DNA of 64,000 nucleotides. It comes from Marinicella sp. GTDB lineage: Bacteria > Pseudomonadota > Gammaproteobacteria > Xanthomonadales > Marinicellaceae. Below are positions 48,029 through 58,092 of this stretch, piece after piece. The DNA is taken from positions 1-64,000 of the forward strand of contig JANQRW010000017.1 of NCBI GenBank assembly GCA_028284365.1. The letters are read 5' to 3'. The notes beneath the pieces were generated by a model. The model had not been told where the DNA came from and searched no databases. It worked only from the letters and a program-made list of their open reading frames with translations. Made by a program: the position numbers and the translations under genes. The first letter of the stretch is position 1. Every line of letters starts with the position of its first letter.

Positions 48029-50194
48029 TTGTTGATTAAAGATTTCAAAATAAAGGATTTTTGGCTTATTTTTGTCGGTGGTGGACTCGCTGCGTTAATT
48101 AACCTGTTCCGAATGCCCCTGTTTTTTGAAGCTGAGTTTGTCTTTGGGGGCTTCATTGTTTTATTGATTGCTGTTTTTCGAGGCCCTTGGGTGGCACTTT
48201 TGGCCAGTTTTATTGCCACCACTCCGTTGGTGCTTGCCTGGGGAAATTTTTGGCCGGTATTAACCTTTGGTATTGAAGCCATATTCGTTGGCATTATTTG
48301 TTCCCGTTCTAAATTTAATGTGATTGTGGTGGTTATCGTTTATTGGTTGTTTATTGGTATGCCAATCTCTTGGTATTCAATCTCCCGATATGAGTATTTT
48401 GTTGACTCACATCGAACCTCAATTCTGATTAAGCAACTCACTAATGGGATACTGTACGCGCATATTGCATCTCTGTTTACTAATTTGCCTGTCATTAAAA
48501 AGTATTTTGTTAGAAAAGATTCAGAATATTCGTTTTCGATCAAAGAACAGTCATCGCATGTCATTTCGTCACTTCTGATTACCATTGGTATCATTTTCTT
48601 TTTTTTCAATTTGAATCAAAACATCAAGTATTCAACGAAACAATTTAATTTTGAGCATGATTCAATGCACAATGAGCTGAAACATAAGCTGAAATTGTCC
48701 ATCGAATCGAAAATTAAGGCGATGGATGAGTTTAAGTATAATTTAGCTGAAGTTTGGGATGATGATGAAAAGCGCCACCTTTCTCTGTTGGCTTTCAACC
48801 AAAGGCATCCAGAGTTCAGAACTATGATCCTAACTGATAAGAGTGCAGACTTGATTAATTCATCGCCTCCAGAGTTGGTGCAGAATGTGTTGGCACAAAA
48901 CGAGTCTGTTAATGTAGCTGACAGGGCTTATTTTAAAGAGGCAATAAAAACCAGTAGCACTTTTGTATCGCCTGGTTTTGTGGGGCGAGTGTTTGGCAGT
49001 GATTTGATTGCAGCCATAAGTGTCGGTATTCCAGAATCGCATTCAAGTGATGAAAATGTAGGTGTTTTAGAAGGGGCTTTTATTCTAACTTCAGTGAAAC
49101 ACATCCAAAAATTACTAAATACTTTAGAACTCAATATTCAGGGAATCTTAATTGATCAAACAGGAAAAAATCTGATTGCTTCTGAGTTTTTGCAGTTGGA
49201 ACCATTGATTCCTGTAAGTTTTTCTCAAGCTGAAAATAGTTTTTATAGTAATAACTTATTCCATGTTGTCAATAATGGTGAATTGAATTCTGATGATGAC
49301 TATTATTTAAAATCATCAAAGTTCAATTGGGGATGGGAGTTAGTGACACTACTGAATGAAGAAATGTTCGCCAAAGTGATTGAAAGAACTCTAATCATTT
49401 TTGCAATATCAATTATATTATTAGTATTGATAGCGAAACTTGTTGCTTTGTTAATCAGTAATTCCTGGTCCTATTCTTTGCAGCGCTTGAACCGTTTGAT
49501 TGTGATTGATGATAGCGAAAGTATAGAAATTGCAGAATTTGAAAGTGATGTTCATTTACCTGAAGAAGTTAATAATTTGTATCAAGAAATTAAAAACAGT
49601 CGTTTAAAAATTTTACAAATGAATAAAGAGCTACAAAATACAGTAGCTGAAAGAACAGAAAAACTAAAAACCGCTAATGAAAAACTCAATGTTATGGCAC
49701 GCCATGATGACCTTACGAATCTGGAAAATCGTCGGGTTTTTAAAGAAACCTTAAGCGCTTTATGGCACCAATCGTATGATGCTCATGCCACTGTATCAAT
49801 GATGATCATTGATATAGATCATTTTAAAAGAGTGAATGATTCATACGGGCATCCAGCAGGAGATGAAGTATTAATTCAGCTATCTCGGATTCTGGAAAAG
49901 TTCAGCAATCCAGCGATTCAGTGTTTATCCAGAATAGGTGGTGAAGAGTTTTGTTTATTAGCTAAAGGTTTGCAGAGCGAAGATGTGAAAAATTTAGCTG
50001 AGGAAATCAAAAAACTGGTTGAAATCAGTGATTTTACTGTTGCTTCTGATCAGCAAATAAAAATCACTGTATCAATTGGAGTGGCAACAATCAGCCCATC
50101 AAAAGTTTCGGCAGATAAACTTTACCAATTGGCAGATAATGCCTTATATGAAGCCAAGAATGCTGGTAGAAATTGTGTGGTTTCAAAGCTTTAA
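48029..50194 (+). CDS. Membrane sensor diguanylate cyclase (GGDEF)
   Basis: A 721-residue protein predicted to make cyclic di-GMP. The N-terminus has about five membrane helices (10-160, MASE1-like in style), another span at about 178-195, a periplasmic Cache-like sensory region (about 200-450), a span (about 457-480), a coiled coil (about 520-550) and a GGDEF domain (about 555-721). Catalytic features are MIIDIDHFKRVNDSYGHPAG and the signature GGEEF at residues 637-641. There is no EAL domain. The TTG start immediately follows the recQ stop codon. The gene is probably co-transcribed with recQ, although a functional link is not evident. Confidence 0.85.
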   Translation: MLIKDFKIKDFWLIFVGGGLAALINLFRMPLFFEAEFVFGGFIVLLIAVFRGPWVALLASFIATTPLVLAWGNFWPVLTFGIEAIFVGIICSRSKFNVIVVVIVYWLFIGMPISWYSISRYEYFVDSHRTSILIKQLTNGILYAHIASLFTNLPVIKKYFVRKDSEYSFSIKEQSSHVISSLLITIGIIFFFFNLNQNIKYSTKQFNFEHDSMHNELKHKLKLSIESKIKAMDEFKYNLAEVWDDDEKRHLSLLAFNQRHPEFRTMILTDKSADLINSSPPELVQNVLAQNESVNVADRAYFKEAIKTSSTFVSPGFVGRVFGSDLIAAISVGIPESHSSDENVGVLEGAFILTSVKHIQKLLNTLELNIQGILIDQTGKNLIASEFLQLEPLIPVSFSQAENSFYSNNLFHVVNNGELNSDDDYYLKSSKFNWGWELVTLLNEEMFAKVIERTLIIFAISIILLVLIAKLVALLISNSWSYSLQRLNRLIVIDDSESIEIAEFESDVHLPEEVNNLYQEIKNSRLKILQMNKELQNTVAERTEKLKTANEKLNVMARHDDLTNLENRRVFKETLSALWHQSYDAHATVSMMIIDIDHFKRVNDSYGHPAGDEVLIQLSRILEKFSNPAIQCLSRIGGEEFCLLAKGLQSEDVKNLAEEIKKLVEISDFTVASDQQIKITVSIGVATISPSKVSADKLYQLADNALYEAKNAGRNCVVSKL

Positions 50195-50305
50195 TGCATG
50201 CCAAAAGGCAGGTGCAGTATAACTGTTCCTAATGCAGCGAGATAGTTGATAAAATAATCAATGATCATCAGATTAAAAAGTGAGTTACCATGATCGGAGT
50301 AAAGT

Positions 50306-50665
50306 ATGACAAATTATATTGATGGATTCGTGCTTCCCATTCCAAGAGAACATTTGGAAGGGTATAAGCGTGTGGTTACAAAAGTGGCAAAAGTTTGGAA
50401 GGAACACGGTGCCCTGGATTACAAGGAGTTTGTGGGTGATGATTTGGTGTTGGAGGGCACGCGTTCGTTCACTGAGGCGGTTATTGCAACCGAGGATGAA
50501 GTGATCGTTTTTGGTTGGGTGGTGTTTAAGTCCCGTCAGGCGCGTGATCTGGTAAACAAAAAGGTCGCAGCAGATCCCCGAATGGTGGAATTGATTGATT
50601 CATCAGATTGCGGCTTTGATGCGACGCGGATGATTTATGGTGGGTTCCAAGTATTAGTTAACTGA
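50306..50665 (+). CDS. DUF1428 family protein
   Basis: A 119-residue protein of the DUF1428 family (E. coli YbaA), with a ferredoxin-like dimeric alpha-beta fold. It shows YIDGFVLPIPREHLEGYKRV, AKVWKEHGALDYKEFVGDD and VFGWVVFKSRQARDLVNKKV. The function is unknown. It stands alone, with GGAG at about 50295 as a possible ribosome-binding site, and converges with the DUF1207-like gene, 56 bp from its end. Confidence 0.92.
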   Translation: MTNYIDGFVLPIPREHLEGYKRVVTKVAKVWKEHGALDYKEFVGDDLVLEGTRSFTEAVIATEDEVIVFGWVVFKSRQARDLVNKKVAADPRMVELIDSSDCGFDATRMIYGGFQVLVN

Positions 50666-50721
50666 ACTATTCTGAAGTCAGTTTATGTTTGAATCTCGCA
50701 TTGAAACGTTTGGAAACAGCT

Positions 50722-51687
50722 TCACCAGTTTTTAAGTAAAGTTAATCCGGTATAAGTCAAGTCTTCAGTATAGAATTGTCCATATGGCGAATGCCCATCA
50801 TAATATTCAAACAACAATTGAAATGGTGTGTGAGTCAATTGATGGATCTCAATACCTGCGCGCATATTCAGGTTTATGTTCCAGTCATATGCGCCCCAGG
50901 AGGTTAGATCGACACCTATTACGGGCTTAAAACTACGCCATTCACCTTGATATTGAAAACCTGATTGCCACATGTATTTGTCTAAATTACTTGGCTCTGA
51001 ACGTGAAATGAAGCCAACACCAGCATAGATATCCCAATTGTCGAAAGATTTTGCGGCATCCCAGCGAATGGTCTCATAAGACAGATTGATTCGATCTTCT
51101 AGGTATTCAGGATTGTCAATAATAAATTCATCGCCTAAATGAGTACTGCGATGGGTATAACTGAATCTCCAATCCCAGTTTTCCATAGATTTCACAATTT
51201 CTCCACCAATTGAAAAATCAGTGTTGATCAATGCACCTCCACGGTTATTTCGTGTATCTATTTCATCGATATCAAATTGAGAGCGAATCTGACCTATGAC
51301 ATTGAAACTAAATGTTTGGCCGTTAGGTAATTCAAAATTTCTGATCAAGTGCCTCTTGCCAGCGCCAATAAATGCAGCTTTGAAATCTCTGCCTAAGAAA
51401 TCCAATTGGCCAAAGCTGACCATTAAATTAGGTTCATTTAAATCAGCTATCAGTATTGGAAATTGGTTGGATTTATTATGTTCTGGTTGGTTTTTTACAG
51501 CAACTTTGGTTTCAGATAAAGCCATATTTTGAGGCTTGGTAGAAATTTGATCAAAGCATTCTAAACGCGCTGTGTCATTCTCTAATTCTTGGCAGTTTTG
51601 TATTTGAGATTTTAAATTTGTTGGCTCAGCATTTAGTGTACCCGCTAAACTACAAGATAAAAATAACGTCAGTGTAATGTATTTCAT
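50722..51687 (-). CDS. Outer membrane beta-barrel protein, DUF1207-like
   Basis: A 321-residue exported protein. A signal peptide (about residues 1-20) is followed by a short region with two cysteines (NCQELENDTARLECFDQI) and then a beta-barrel-like region from about residue 75. SYTHRSTHLGDEFII and YYDGHSPYGQFYTEDL are the strings I associate with DUF1207; the C-terminal residue is Trp, close to the aromatic end usual for barrel proteins. A phospholipase A (PldA) assignment was considered, but its Ser-His-Asn motif is not seen. The function is unknown. It is followed upstream by the acnA terminator and is probably expressed by itself. Confidence 0.65.
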   Translation of the reverse strand: MKYITLTLFLSCSLAGTLNAEPTNLKSQIQNCQELENDTARLECFDQISTKPQNMALSETKVAVKNQPEHNKSNQFPILIADLNEPNLMVSFGQLDFLGRDFKAAFIGAGKRHLIRNFELPNGQTFSFNVIGQIRSQFDIDEIDTRNNRGGALINTDFSIGGEIVKSMENWDWRFSYTHRSTHLGDEFIIDNPEYLEDRINLSYETIRWDAAKSFDNWDIYAGVGFISRSEPSNLDKYMWQSGFQYQGEWRSFKPVIGVDLTSWGAYDWNINLNMRAGIEIHQLTHTPFQLLFEYYDGHSPYGQFYTEDLTYTGLTLLKNW

Positions 51688-51730
51688 TGTGGCCAGTTGC
51701 TATGTTTTGTTTTAATATTGGGGTGAAATT

Positions 51731-51771
51731 ATAAAAATAAAACAGGCAAGGAAAATAAATTCACTTGCCTG
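51731..51771 (-). terminator. Rho-independent terminator of acnA
   Basis: CAGGCAAG (51743-51750) pairs with CTTGCCTG (51764-51771) as an 8-bp stem with a 13-base loop. Read on the minus strand the stem is followed by TTTTATTTTTAT, a good T tract. It lies about 40 bp past the acnA stop and before the DUF1207-like gene. Confidence 0.75.
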
Positions 51772-51813
51772 ATGTGTCGAGGGTTAAATTAGGTCAGCGA
51801 CACCACTAACTTG

Positions 51814-54477
51814 TTAAGATGCTAAATTGCGCAAAACATAATGTAGGATGCCACCATGGCGACAGTATTCAACTTCTTTAGGTGTATCAATTCGGACGTC
51901 CACCTCAAAAGAAACTTCAGTGCCATCTTCCCGATGAGCAGTTACTTGGGCAGTTTTTGATTCGCCGTTTTGTAAACCAGTTATATCAAAGGTTTCTTTG
52001 CCTGTTAACTGGTAAGTTTCAGCGTTTTCACCTGCTTTGAACTGTAATGGAATAACACCCATCCCGATTAAGTTTGACCGGTGGATACGTTCGTATGATT
52101 GTACCAAAACGGCTTTAACGCCTAATAAAAGCGTACCTTTGGCCGCCCAATCTCTGGAAGAACCAGTACCGTATTCAGTGCCACCAATAACCACCAGTGG
52201 TGTGCCTTCTGCTTGATACTTCATTGAAGCATCAAAAATGGTCATTTCTTCACCAGATGGTTGATGCCTGGTCCAGCCACCTTCAGTTCCTGGGGCTAAC
52301 TGGTTACGTAAACGAATGTTGGCAAAAGTACCACGCATCATCACTTCGTGGTTACCACGGCGTGAACCATAAGAGTTGAAATTGGCTTTTTCAACGCCTT
52401 TCTCTTTTAAATATAGCCCTGCTGGTGAGTCTTCAGCGATTGATCCAGCTGGAGAAATATGATCAGTGGTTACCGAATCACCCAATTTAGCTAATACCCG
52501 AGCGCCCCTGATGTTGTCAATGGTGCCAACTTCTAGCGTCATACCATCGAAATAAGGTGGATTTTTGATATATGTTGAGTCATCCTGCCAGTCGAATAAT
52601 TGTGATTCATTGGTTTTAACTGCTTCCCAGTTAGCATCACCTTCGAAAATGCCTTCATAGCCCACCGCGAAGCTGTTTTGATTGACGTTGGCTTGAATGG
52701 TGTCAGCAATTTCGTGATCGCTCGGCCAGACATCCTTTAGGAACACGTCATTGCCATTTTGGTCTTTACCCAGTGGTTCATTATACAAATCGAAGTCCAT
52801 GGTGCCAGCGATGGCATAAGCAACTACCAAAGGTGGTGAAGCCAGGAAATTCATTTGAATATCGGCATGAATTCGACCTTCAAAGTTACGGTTACCTGAA
52901 AGCACAGATGTGGCAATCATATCATTCTGATTGATTGCCTTTGATAATGCTGGGTCCAAAGGGCCAGAATTACCAATACAGGTAGTACAGCCAAAGCCAA
53001 CCACATTAAATCCTAAGGCCTCTAAATCATCCATTAAGCCAGCAGATTCTAAGTAGTGCGAGACAACCTTGGAACCAGGTGCCAATGATGTCTTAACCCA
53101 AGGTTTAACCTTCAGGCCTTTCGCAGCAGCGTTTCTGGCTAACAAACCTGCACCTAACATCACAGCAGGATTAGAAGTATTGGTGCATGAAGTGATGGCT
53201 GCAACAGCAATGTTGCCATCTGTGAAATCATAATTGGTTTTTTCTGCAGCTACTGGTACTGTCTTAGCCTCACGACCCGCTTCAAACTCAATGAAATGTT
53301 TGTTGTAAGTTTGTTTAGCAACAGTTAATTCAATGCGATCTTGTGGGCGTTTTGGTCCTGAAATGCTGGGTACCACTGTACTCATGTCTAATTCCAGTAC
53401 CGCTGTGTATTCCGCATCGACACTGTTCTCATCGTGGAACATACCTTGTGCTTTGGTATAAGCTTGTACCAGATTGACCTGTTCATCAGAACGTCCGGAT
53501 AGTTTTAAATAGCGTAAGGATTCATCATCTACAGGAAAAATACCACAGGTGGCACCGTATTCAGGCGCCATATTGGCAATCGTGGCTCGGTCTGCCAGAG
53601 GTAAATGTTGGAGCCCAGGACCGAAAAATTCAACAAATTTACCGACGACACCATGTTCACGTAACATATCAACCACAGTTAATACCAAATCAGTTGCTGT
53701 CACACCTTCTTGTAGTTTACCAGTGAGCTTAAAACCAACTACTTGAGGTATCAGCATTGAAATGGCTTGACCTAACATGGCAGCTTCTGCTTCGATACCA
53801 CCCACACCCCAGCCCAAAACTCCGATGCCGTTGATCATGGTGGTATGTGAGTCAGTACCTACCACCGTATCTGGGTAGGCCATTAATTCATCTTGTTGCT
53901 CAGCCCCAAAAATCACCCTTGCCAGGTATTCCAGATTGACCTGATGTACAATGCCATTACCTGGTGGTACGACTTTGAAAGAATCGAAAGCAGTTTGCCC
54001 CCATTTTAAGAAACCATAACGCTCCATGTTTCTTTTAAACTCAATTTGTGTGTTGATGTCAGCGGCATTATTGGTACCGTATTTGTCCACTTGAATGGAG
54101 TGGTCAATGACCAGTTCAGCAGGGGATAGTGGGTTGATTTTATCAACTTCCCCACCCAGCACTTTCATGGCATCCCTCATGGCAGCCAAATCGACCACCG
54201 CCGGGACACCCGTGAAATCTTGTAACACCACGCGAGCGGGTGTGAATGCGATTTCGGTACTGGGTTCTGCTTTGGGGTTCCAGTTACAGAGGGCTTCAAT
54301 ATCAGCAACAGTAACATCCACGCCGTCTTCATTTCTTAGTAAATTTTCAAGTAAGATTTTTAAACTGAAGGGCAGGCGACTGATGTCGTGTTTTTCAGAT
54401 ATTTTCGGTAGGCTGTAGTATTTGTATGATTTATTGTTACATGCCAACTGCATGGCGGTCTTAAGCGTGTCACTCAT
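51814..54477 (-). CDS. acnA: Aconitate hydratase A
   Basis: Interconverts citrate and isocitrate in the TCA cycle, using a [4Fe-4S] cluster. The 887-residue length is close to E. coli AcnA (891). Cluster and active-site blocks are seen: [39 protein letters not shown] and [20 protein letters not shown] (the three cluster cysteines), and [16 protein letters not shown] near the C-terminus. AcnA-type enzymes in E. coli serve in stationary phase and oxidative stress and can bind RNA as apo-proteins. It lies 502 bp downstream of acnB on the same strand, with a terminator in between, so it likely has its own promoter. Confidence 0.96.
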   Translation of the reverse strand: MSDTLKTAMQLACNNKSYKYYSLPKISEKHDISRLPFSLKILLENLLRNEDGVDVTVADIEALCNWNPKAEPSTEIAFTPARVVLQDFTGVPAVVDLAAMRDAMKVLGGEVDKINPLSPAELVIDHSIQVDKYGTNNAADINTQIEFKRNMERYGFLKWGQTAFDSFKVVPPGNGIVHQVNLEYLARVIFGAEQQDELMAYPDTVVGTDSHTTMINGIGVLGWGVGGIEAEAAMLGQAISMLIPQVVGFKLTGKLQEGVTATDLVLTVVDMLREHGVVGKFVEFFGPGLQHLPLADRATIANMAPEYGATCGIFPVDDESLRYLKLSGRSDEQVNLVQAYTKAQGMFHDENSVDAEYTAVLELDMSTVVPSISGPKRPQDRIELTVAKQTYNKHFIEFEAGREAKTVPVAAEKTNYDFTDGNIAVAAITSCTNTSNPAVMLGAGLLARNAAAKGLKVKPWVKTSLAPGSKVVSHYLESAGLMDDLEALGFNVVGFGCTTCIGNSGPLDPALSKAINQNDMIATSVLSGNRNFEGRIHADIQMNFLASPPLVVAYAIAGTMDFDLYNEPLGKDQNGNDVFLKDVWPSDHEIADTIQANVNQNSFAVGYEGIFEGDANWEAVKTNESQLFDWQDDSTYIKNPPYFDGMTLEVGTIDNIRGARVLAKLGDSVTTDHISPAGSIAEDSPAGLYLKEKGVEKANFNSYGSRRGNHEVMMRGTFANIRLRNQLAPGTEGGWTRHQPSGEEMTIFDASMKYQAEGTPLVVIGGTEYGTGSSRDWAAKGTLLLGVKAVLVQSYERIHRSNLIGMGVIPLQFKAGENAETYQLTGKETFDITGLQNGESKTAQVTAHREDGTEVSFEVDVRIDTPKEVEYCRHGGILHYVLRNLAS

Positions 54478-54612
54478 TGATAAACCCCTGAATATTGATT
54501 CAAATTTAAGTGTGAATCAGTTAATATTAATTTAAATAAATTATCGCATTTCTGACGTGAAAAATACAGACGAAGTCTTTACAAATTAACGTTCTGTTCT
54601 TCCAATAAAGAG

Positions 54613-54658
54613 AAAACCCTTGTTTGATTTTTATAAACATAATCAGACAAGGGTTTTA
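54613..54658 (-). terminator. Rho-independent terminator downstream of acnB
   Basis: AAAACCCTTGT (54613-54623) pairs with ACAAGGGTTTT (54648-54658), and the stem extends inward through TTGATT/AATCAG with one mismatch. The stem ends in a TTTT on either strand. Given the acnB-acnA direction it most likely ends the acnB message, whose 3' untranslated part then includes the 268-bp inverted-repeat element. Confidence 0.65.
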
Positions 54659-54714
54659 TTGAATACAACCAGATCTATCAGTTGTTTTCAGGGTGATGAT
54701 TTTATGTCACTGTT

Positions 54715-54982
54715 TAGGGCTTGTTAACACTATAAAAATAAATCCTGCTGTCGTTGCTTTTTTATCCAGCAAGGCAGAAGTTGTGATGTGTGGTTACTCC
54801 ACATGAACAACTGATAAGGCAGCTGGGTGAAAAAGCAGCGCAGCCCAAAGGGTTAAGACTGAGAATATTTCACTGTGCGTTGCAATGTGCTTATTTGGAA
54901 TGACCAAACTGCGCACTTTGCGCCTTGATCGAAATATTTTCAGTCTTAACAGGCATCATTTTCATAGTGTTAACAGGCCCTA
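54715..54982. mobile_element. MITE-like element A with terminal inverted repeats
   Basis: A 268-bp element begins TAGGGCTTGTTAACACTAT (54715-54733) and ends with its inverted match (54964-54982), 18 of 19 bases identical and imperfect similarity further inward. Both ends carry TA, as expected for a TA target duplication. The interior aligns in inverse orientation with element B at 58093-58369 (shared blocks include CTCCACATGAAC, GCCCAAAGGGTTAAG and GCGCCTTGAT). It encodes no transposase or other credible protein. Its right end overlaps the acnB stop codon (54980-54982). Confidence 0.75.
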
Positions 54983-57829
54983 ATTAACTACATGTGGCAG
55001 CTGCGTTGATTTTTTGTTTGCAGCTTGTTTTCTTGCAGCGAGTACAGCGATGTTGTTGGGCTTTGTTTTCAACTGTTTCAATGGCGGTGCAAATTGAGTC
55101 AAGTTAATGCCAGCCACAGCCTTGATATATTCATCAATAGTGGGGGTTCTGCCCAAAACGGCTGACAACACCACAACAGGTGTAGATGCCAATAAGGATT
55201 CACCTTTTTTGCGTTCTGAGTCTTCGACCACACGGCCTTGGAATAAGCGTGTAGAAGTGGCTAAAACGGTATCACCTCTTGCTGCTTTTTCCTGATTGCC
55301 CATACATAAATTACAACCAGGACGTTCCAGGTACATCATGTTTTCGTATTCTAAACGTGCTTGTTGTTTTGGTGAATTATCATCAAATTCAAAGCCTGAA
55401 TATTTTTGTAATATATCCCAATCACCTTCTTGTTTGAGTTCATCAATGATGTTGTAGGTCGGTGCTGCCACAATCAAAGGCGCATTGAATTTCACAAAGC
55501 CTTGTTCTTTTTCAAGATTTCTGAGCATTTGTACGATGATCTTGAGGTCTCCTTTATGGACCATGCATGATCCCACAAAACCTAAATCAACATGTTTTTC
55601 GCCTGCATAGTAAGAGAGCGATCTGATGGTGTCATGGGTATAACGTTTAGAGACATCATCATTATTAACATCAGGATCTGCAATCATCGGTTCGATGATC
55701 TGATCCAGGTCAATCACAACTTCAGCTGCATATTTGGCATTGTCATCCGGCAATAAAGCAGGTTTCTTACCAGATTTGATTTCCTTAATTCGTTGGTTGG
55801 CTTTATCGATTAAACCTTGTAATACTTTTGCCTGGTTATCCATGCCTTTGTCTATCATGATTTGGATTCTGCTTTTAGCAATCTCTAACGACTCCATCAA
55901 GGTTTCATCTTGAGAAATGCAGATTGATGCTTTGGCTTTCATCTCAGCAGTCCAGTCAGTGAATGTAAATGCTTGGTCGGCGGGGAGGGTGCCAATGTGT
56001 ACTTCAATGACACGACCTTGGAAGACATTATTCCCGAATTGTTTTAACATTTGTGCCTGAGTTGCATGTACCACATCTCTGAAATCCATGTGATCTTTTA
56101 AATCGCCTTTAAATGTGACTTTGACTGACTGCGGAATTGGCATAGAAGCTTCCCCGGTTGCCAATGCCAGCGCCACTGTGCCTGAGTCAGCACCAAAGGC
56201 TACCCCTTTGGACATGCGGGTGTGAGAATCGCCACCAATGATAATGGCCCACTCATCAACAGTGATGTCATTCAATACTTTGTGAATTACATCCGTCATA
56301 GAATGGTAGATGCCTTTGGGGTCACGAGCAGTAATCAGACCAAAGCGGTTCATAAAGTTCATTAATTTTGGGATGTTTTTCTGGGCTTTTTTATCCCAAA
56401 CAGATGCCGTGTGACAACCTGACTGATAAGCACCATCAACTGTTGGTGAAATAACGGTAGCTGCCATGGCTTCAAGCTCTTGTGAGGTCATTAACCCTGT
56501 GGTGTCTTGTGAACCAACAATATTCACTTTAACTCTGACATCAGAACCGGCGTGCAATACATTGTCAGTGCTGACACCCACAGCATTTTTGTTGAATATT
56601 TTTTCAACAGCAGTTAAGCCTTGATTTTCGAGGGTGATTTCTTTGGATGGCGCATACACTTGTGGCATATCGATGCCTAAAGTGGTGGCTGCAAAACTTT
56701 GTAGTTTTTTACCAAAAACGATGGCATAAGACCCACCAGCTTTGATAAATTCAAGTTTCTGTGGTGTTAATGCAGGTGCAATGTCAATCAATTCTTGATC
56801 GCCATTGTAGAGTTTTTTCTCTTTGGTATTAATGGTTAATACTGTACCTGTATCTACTGAGTAAACTTGTTCGAGAACAGGTTCACCGTCTTCGTCGAGT
56901 ACTTTGTTACCATCAGCATCTACCTTTTTTACCCAGTTTTTCAAATCCAGCCCAATACCACCAGTCACATCGACTGTGGTCAAAAAAATTGGGGAAATTC
57001 CGTTGGTACCAGCCACAACTGGCGCAAAATTAATAAAAGGTACATAAGGGCTGGCTTGTTTACCGGTCCACAATGCCACGTTGTTAACTCCAGACATTCT
57101 GGAGGAGCCAACACCCATGGTGCCCTTTTCAGCGATTAGCATTACCCTTTTGTCGGGGTGTTGCTTTTGCAGTGCCACGATTTCCTCTTGTGCGGGTTTT
57201 GAAATCATGCACTTACCATGCAATTCTCTGTCCGCTCTTGAGTGCGCTTGGTTACCTGGTGATAATAAGTCTGTAGAGATGTCACCTTCGCCTGCCACGT
57301 AAGTCACCACATCAATGGTTTCCTCTACATCTGGTAATTGAGTGAAAAATTCAGCTTGTGCATAGCTCTGTAATATATCAGTTGCTATTGTATTGCCTTG
57401 TTGATGAGCAGTGGCCAGTCTATCAGTATCAGCTTCGTATAAAAACACTTGCGTTTTTAATATTCCAGCCGCTTGCTCAGCTGTGTTTTGATCGTTTCCT
57501 AAAGCCAAATCAATCAACACTTCAACAGACGGTCCGCCTTTCATGTGTGACAATAATTCGAAAGCAAAATCTTTTGAAATTTCTGCAACCTGCTCATTAC
57601 CCAGAATGATGTCCTTTAAAAAAGCTGCTTTTTCACCTGCGGCGCTGGTAGTACCAGGTAAGGTGTTGTAGATAAAAAACTGTAAAGAGCTCTCTCGATG
57701 TTCGTGGTCTAGGTCTTTAATTTGTGTAATGATCTCAGCAAGCAGTTGATCATTGTCGATTGGCAAAGGGTTCAATCCTTGAGCTTTTCGTGCTTCGATT
57801 TCTTTCAGGTAGTCTTGATACAGGCTCAT
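54980..57829 (-). CDS. acnB: Aconitate hydratase B / 2-methylisocitrate dehydratase
   Basis: The main TCA-cycle aconitase, also active in the methylcitrate cycle. The 949-residue protein has the AcnB layout: N-terminal HEAT-like helices (about 1-160), the swivel domain (about 165-400; MLIAEKGTMGVGSSRMSG), then the catalytic core with IGGDSHTRMSKGVAFGADSG, SGCHTASVWDKKAQKN and ERPGCNLCMGNQEKAARGD (cluster cysteines). It is longer than E. coli AcnB (865), mainly through an insertion near residues 300-350 (DADGNKVLDEDGEPVLEQV) and a basic tail. The stop codon TAG lies inside the terminal repeat of element A. A PsrA-like palindrome lies 180 bp upstream of the start. Confidence 0.95.
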   Translation of the reverse strand: MSLYQDYLKEIEARKAQGLNPLPIDNDQLLAEIITQIKDLDHEHRESSLQFFIYNTLPGTTSAAGEKAAFLKDIILGNEQVAEISKDFAFELLSHMKGGPSVEVLIDLALGNDQNTAEQAAGILKTQVFLYEADTDRLATAHQQGNTIATDILQSYAQAEFFTQLPDVEETIDVVTYVAGEGDISTDLLSPGNQAHSRADRELHGKCMISKPAQEEIVALQKQHPDKRVMLIAEKGTMGVGSSRMSGVNNVALWTGKQASPYVPFINFAPVVAGTNGISPIFLTTVDVTGGIGLDLKNWVKKVDADGNKVLDEDGEPVLEQVYSVDTGTVLTINTKEKKLYNGDQELIDIAPALTPQKLEFIKAGGSYAIVFGKKLQSFAATTLGIDMPQVYAPSKEITLENQGLTAVEKIFNKNAVGVSTDNVLHAGSDVRVKVNIVGSQDTTGLMTSQELEAMAATVISPTVDGAYQSGCHTASVWDKKAQKNIPKLMNFMNRFGLITARDPKGIYHSMTDVIHKVLNDITVDEWAIIIGGDSHTRMSKGVAFGADSGTVALALATGEASMPIPQSVKVTFKGDLKDHMDFRDVVHATQAQMLKQFGNNVFQGRVIEVHIGTLPADQAFTFTDWTAEMKAKASICISQDETLMESLEIAKSRIQIMIDKGMDNQAKVLQGLIDKANQRIKEIKSGKKPALLPDDNAKYAAEVVIDLDQIIEPMIADPDVNNDDVSKRYTHDTIRSLSYYAGEKHVDLGFVGSCMVHKGDLKIIVQMLRNLEKEQGFVKFNAPLIVAAPTYNIIDELKQEGDWDILQKYSGFEFDDNSPKQQARLEYENMMYLERPGCNLCMGNQEKAARGDTVLATSTRLFQGRVVEDSERKKGESLLASTPVVVLSAVLGRTPTIDEYIKAVAGINLTQFAPPLKQLKTKPNNIAVLAARKQAANKKSTQLPHVVN

Positions 57830-58012
57830 TAAATATTCTAAATTTTAAAAGCTGGTAATTATACCTAATTGAACCATGAAAGTTAACCAGCACGGGGTTT
57901 TGAATCCGGTTATTCTGTTAATTACATATTGATTTTATAGCTATAATAATGAGCTAATCAATCGATTTAAGCTTGATAATTTGTTGCACTATCAGGTATT
58001 TAACAGATTATG

Positions 58013-58034
58013 ATTTCAAACAAACGTTTGAAAT
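58013..58034. promoter_or_regulatory. PsrA-like palindrome upstream of acnB
   Basis: ATTTCAAAC (58013-58021) and GTTTGAAAT (58026-58034) form a perfect 9-bp inverted repeat with a 4-base spacer. The core CAAAC-N4-GTTTG fits the published consensus of PsrA, a TetR-type repressor of fatty-acid-responsive genes. It lies 184 bp before the acnB start. No psrA gene is in the window. Confidence 0.45.
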
Positions 58035-58092
58035 TAAATGAAAAGTGTGTTATTTTAATTTTCGATTTGATTCAGCAATGGCGAAACCAATC

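Noticed and set aside
50722-51687. Phospholipase A1 (PldA) assignment for the outer membrane protein
   Set aside because: The barrel-like pattern and size would fit, but the His/Ser catalytic segment of PldA is not visible, while THLGDEF and GHSPYGQF fit DUF1207 better.
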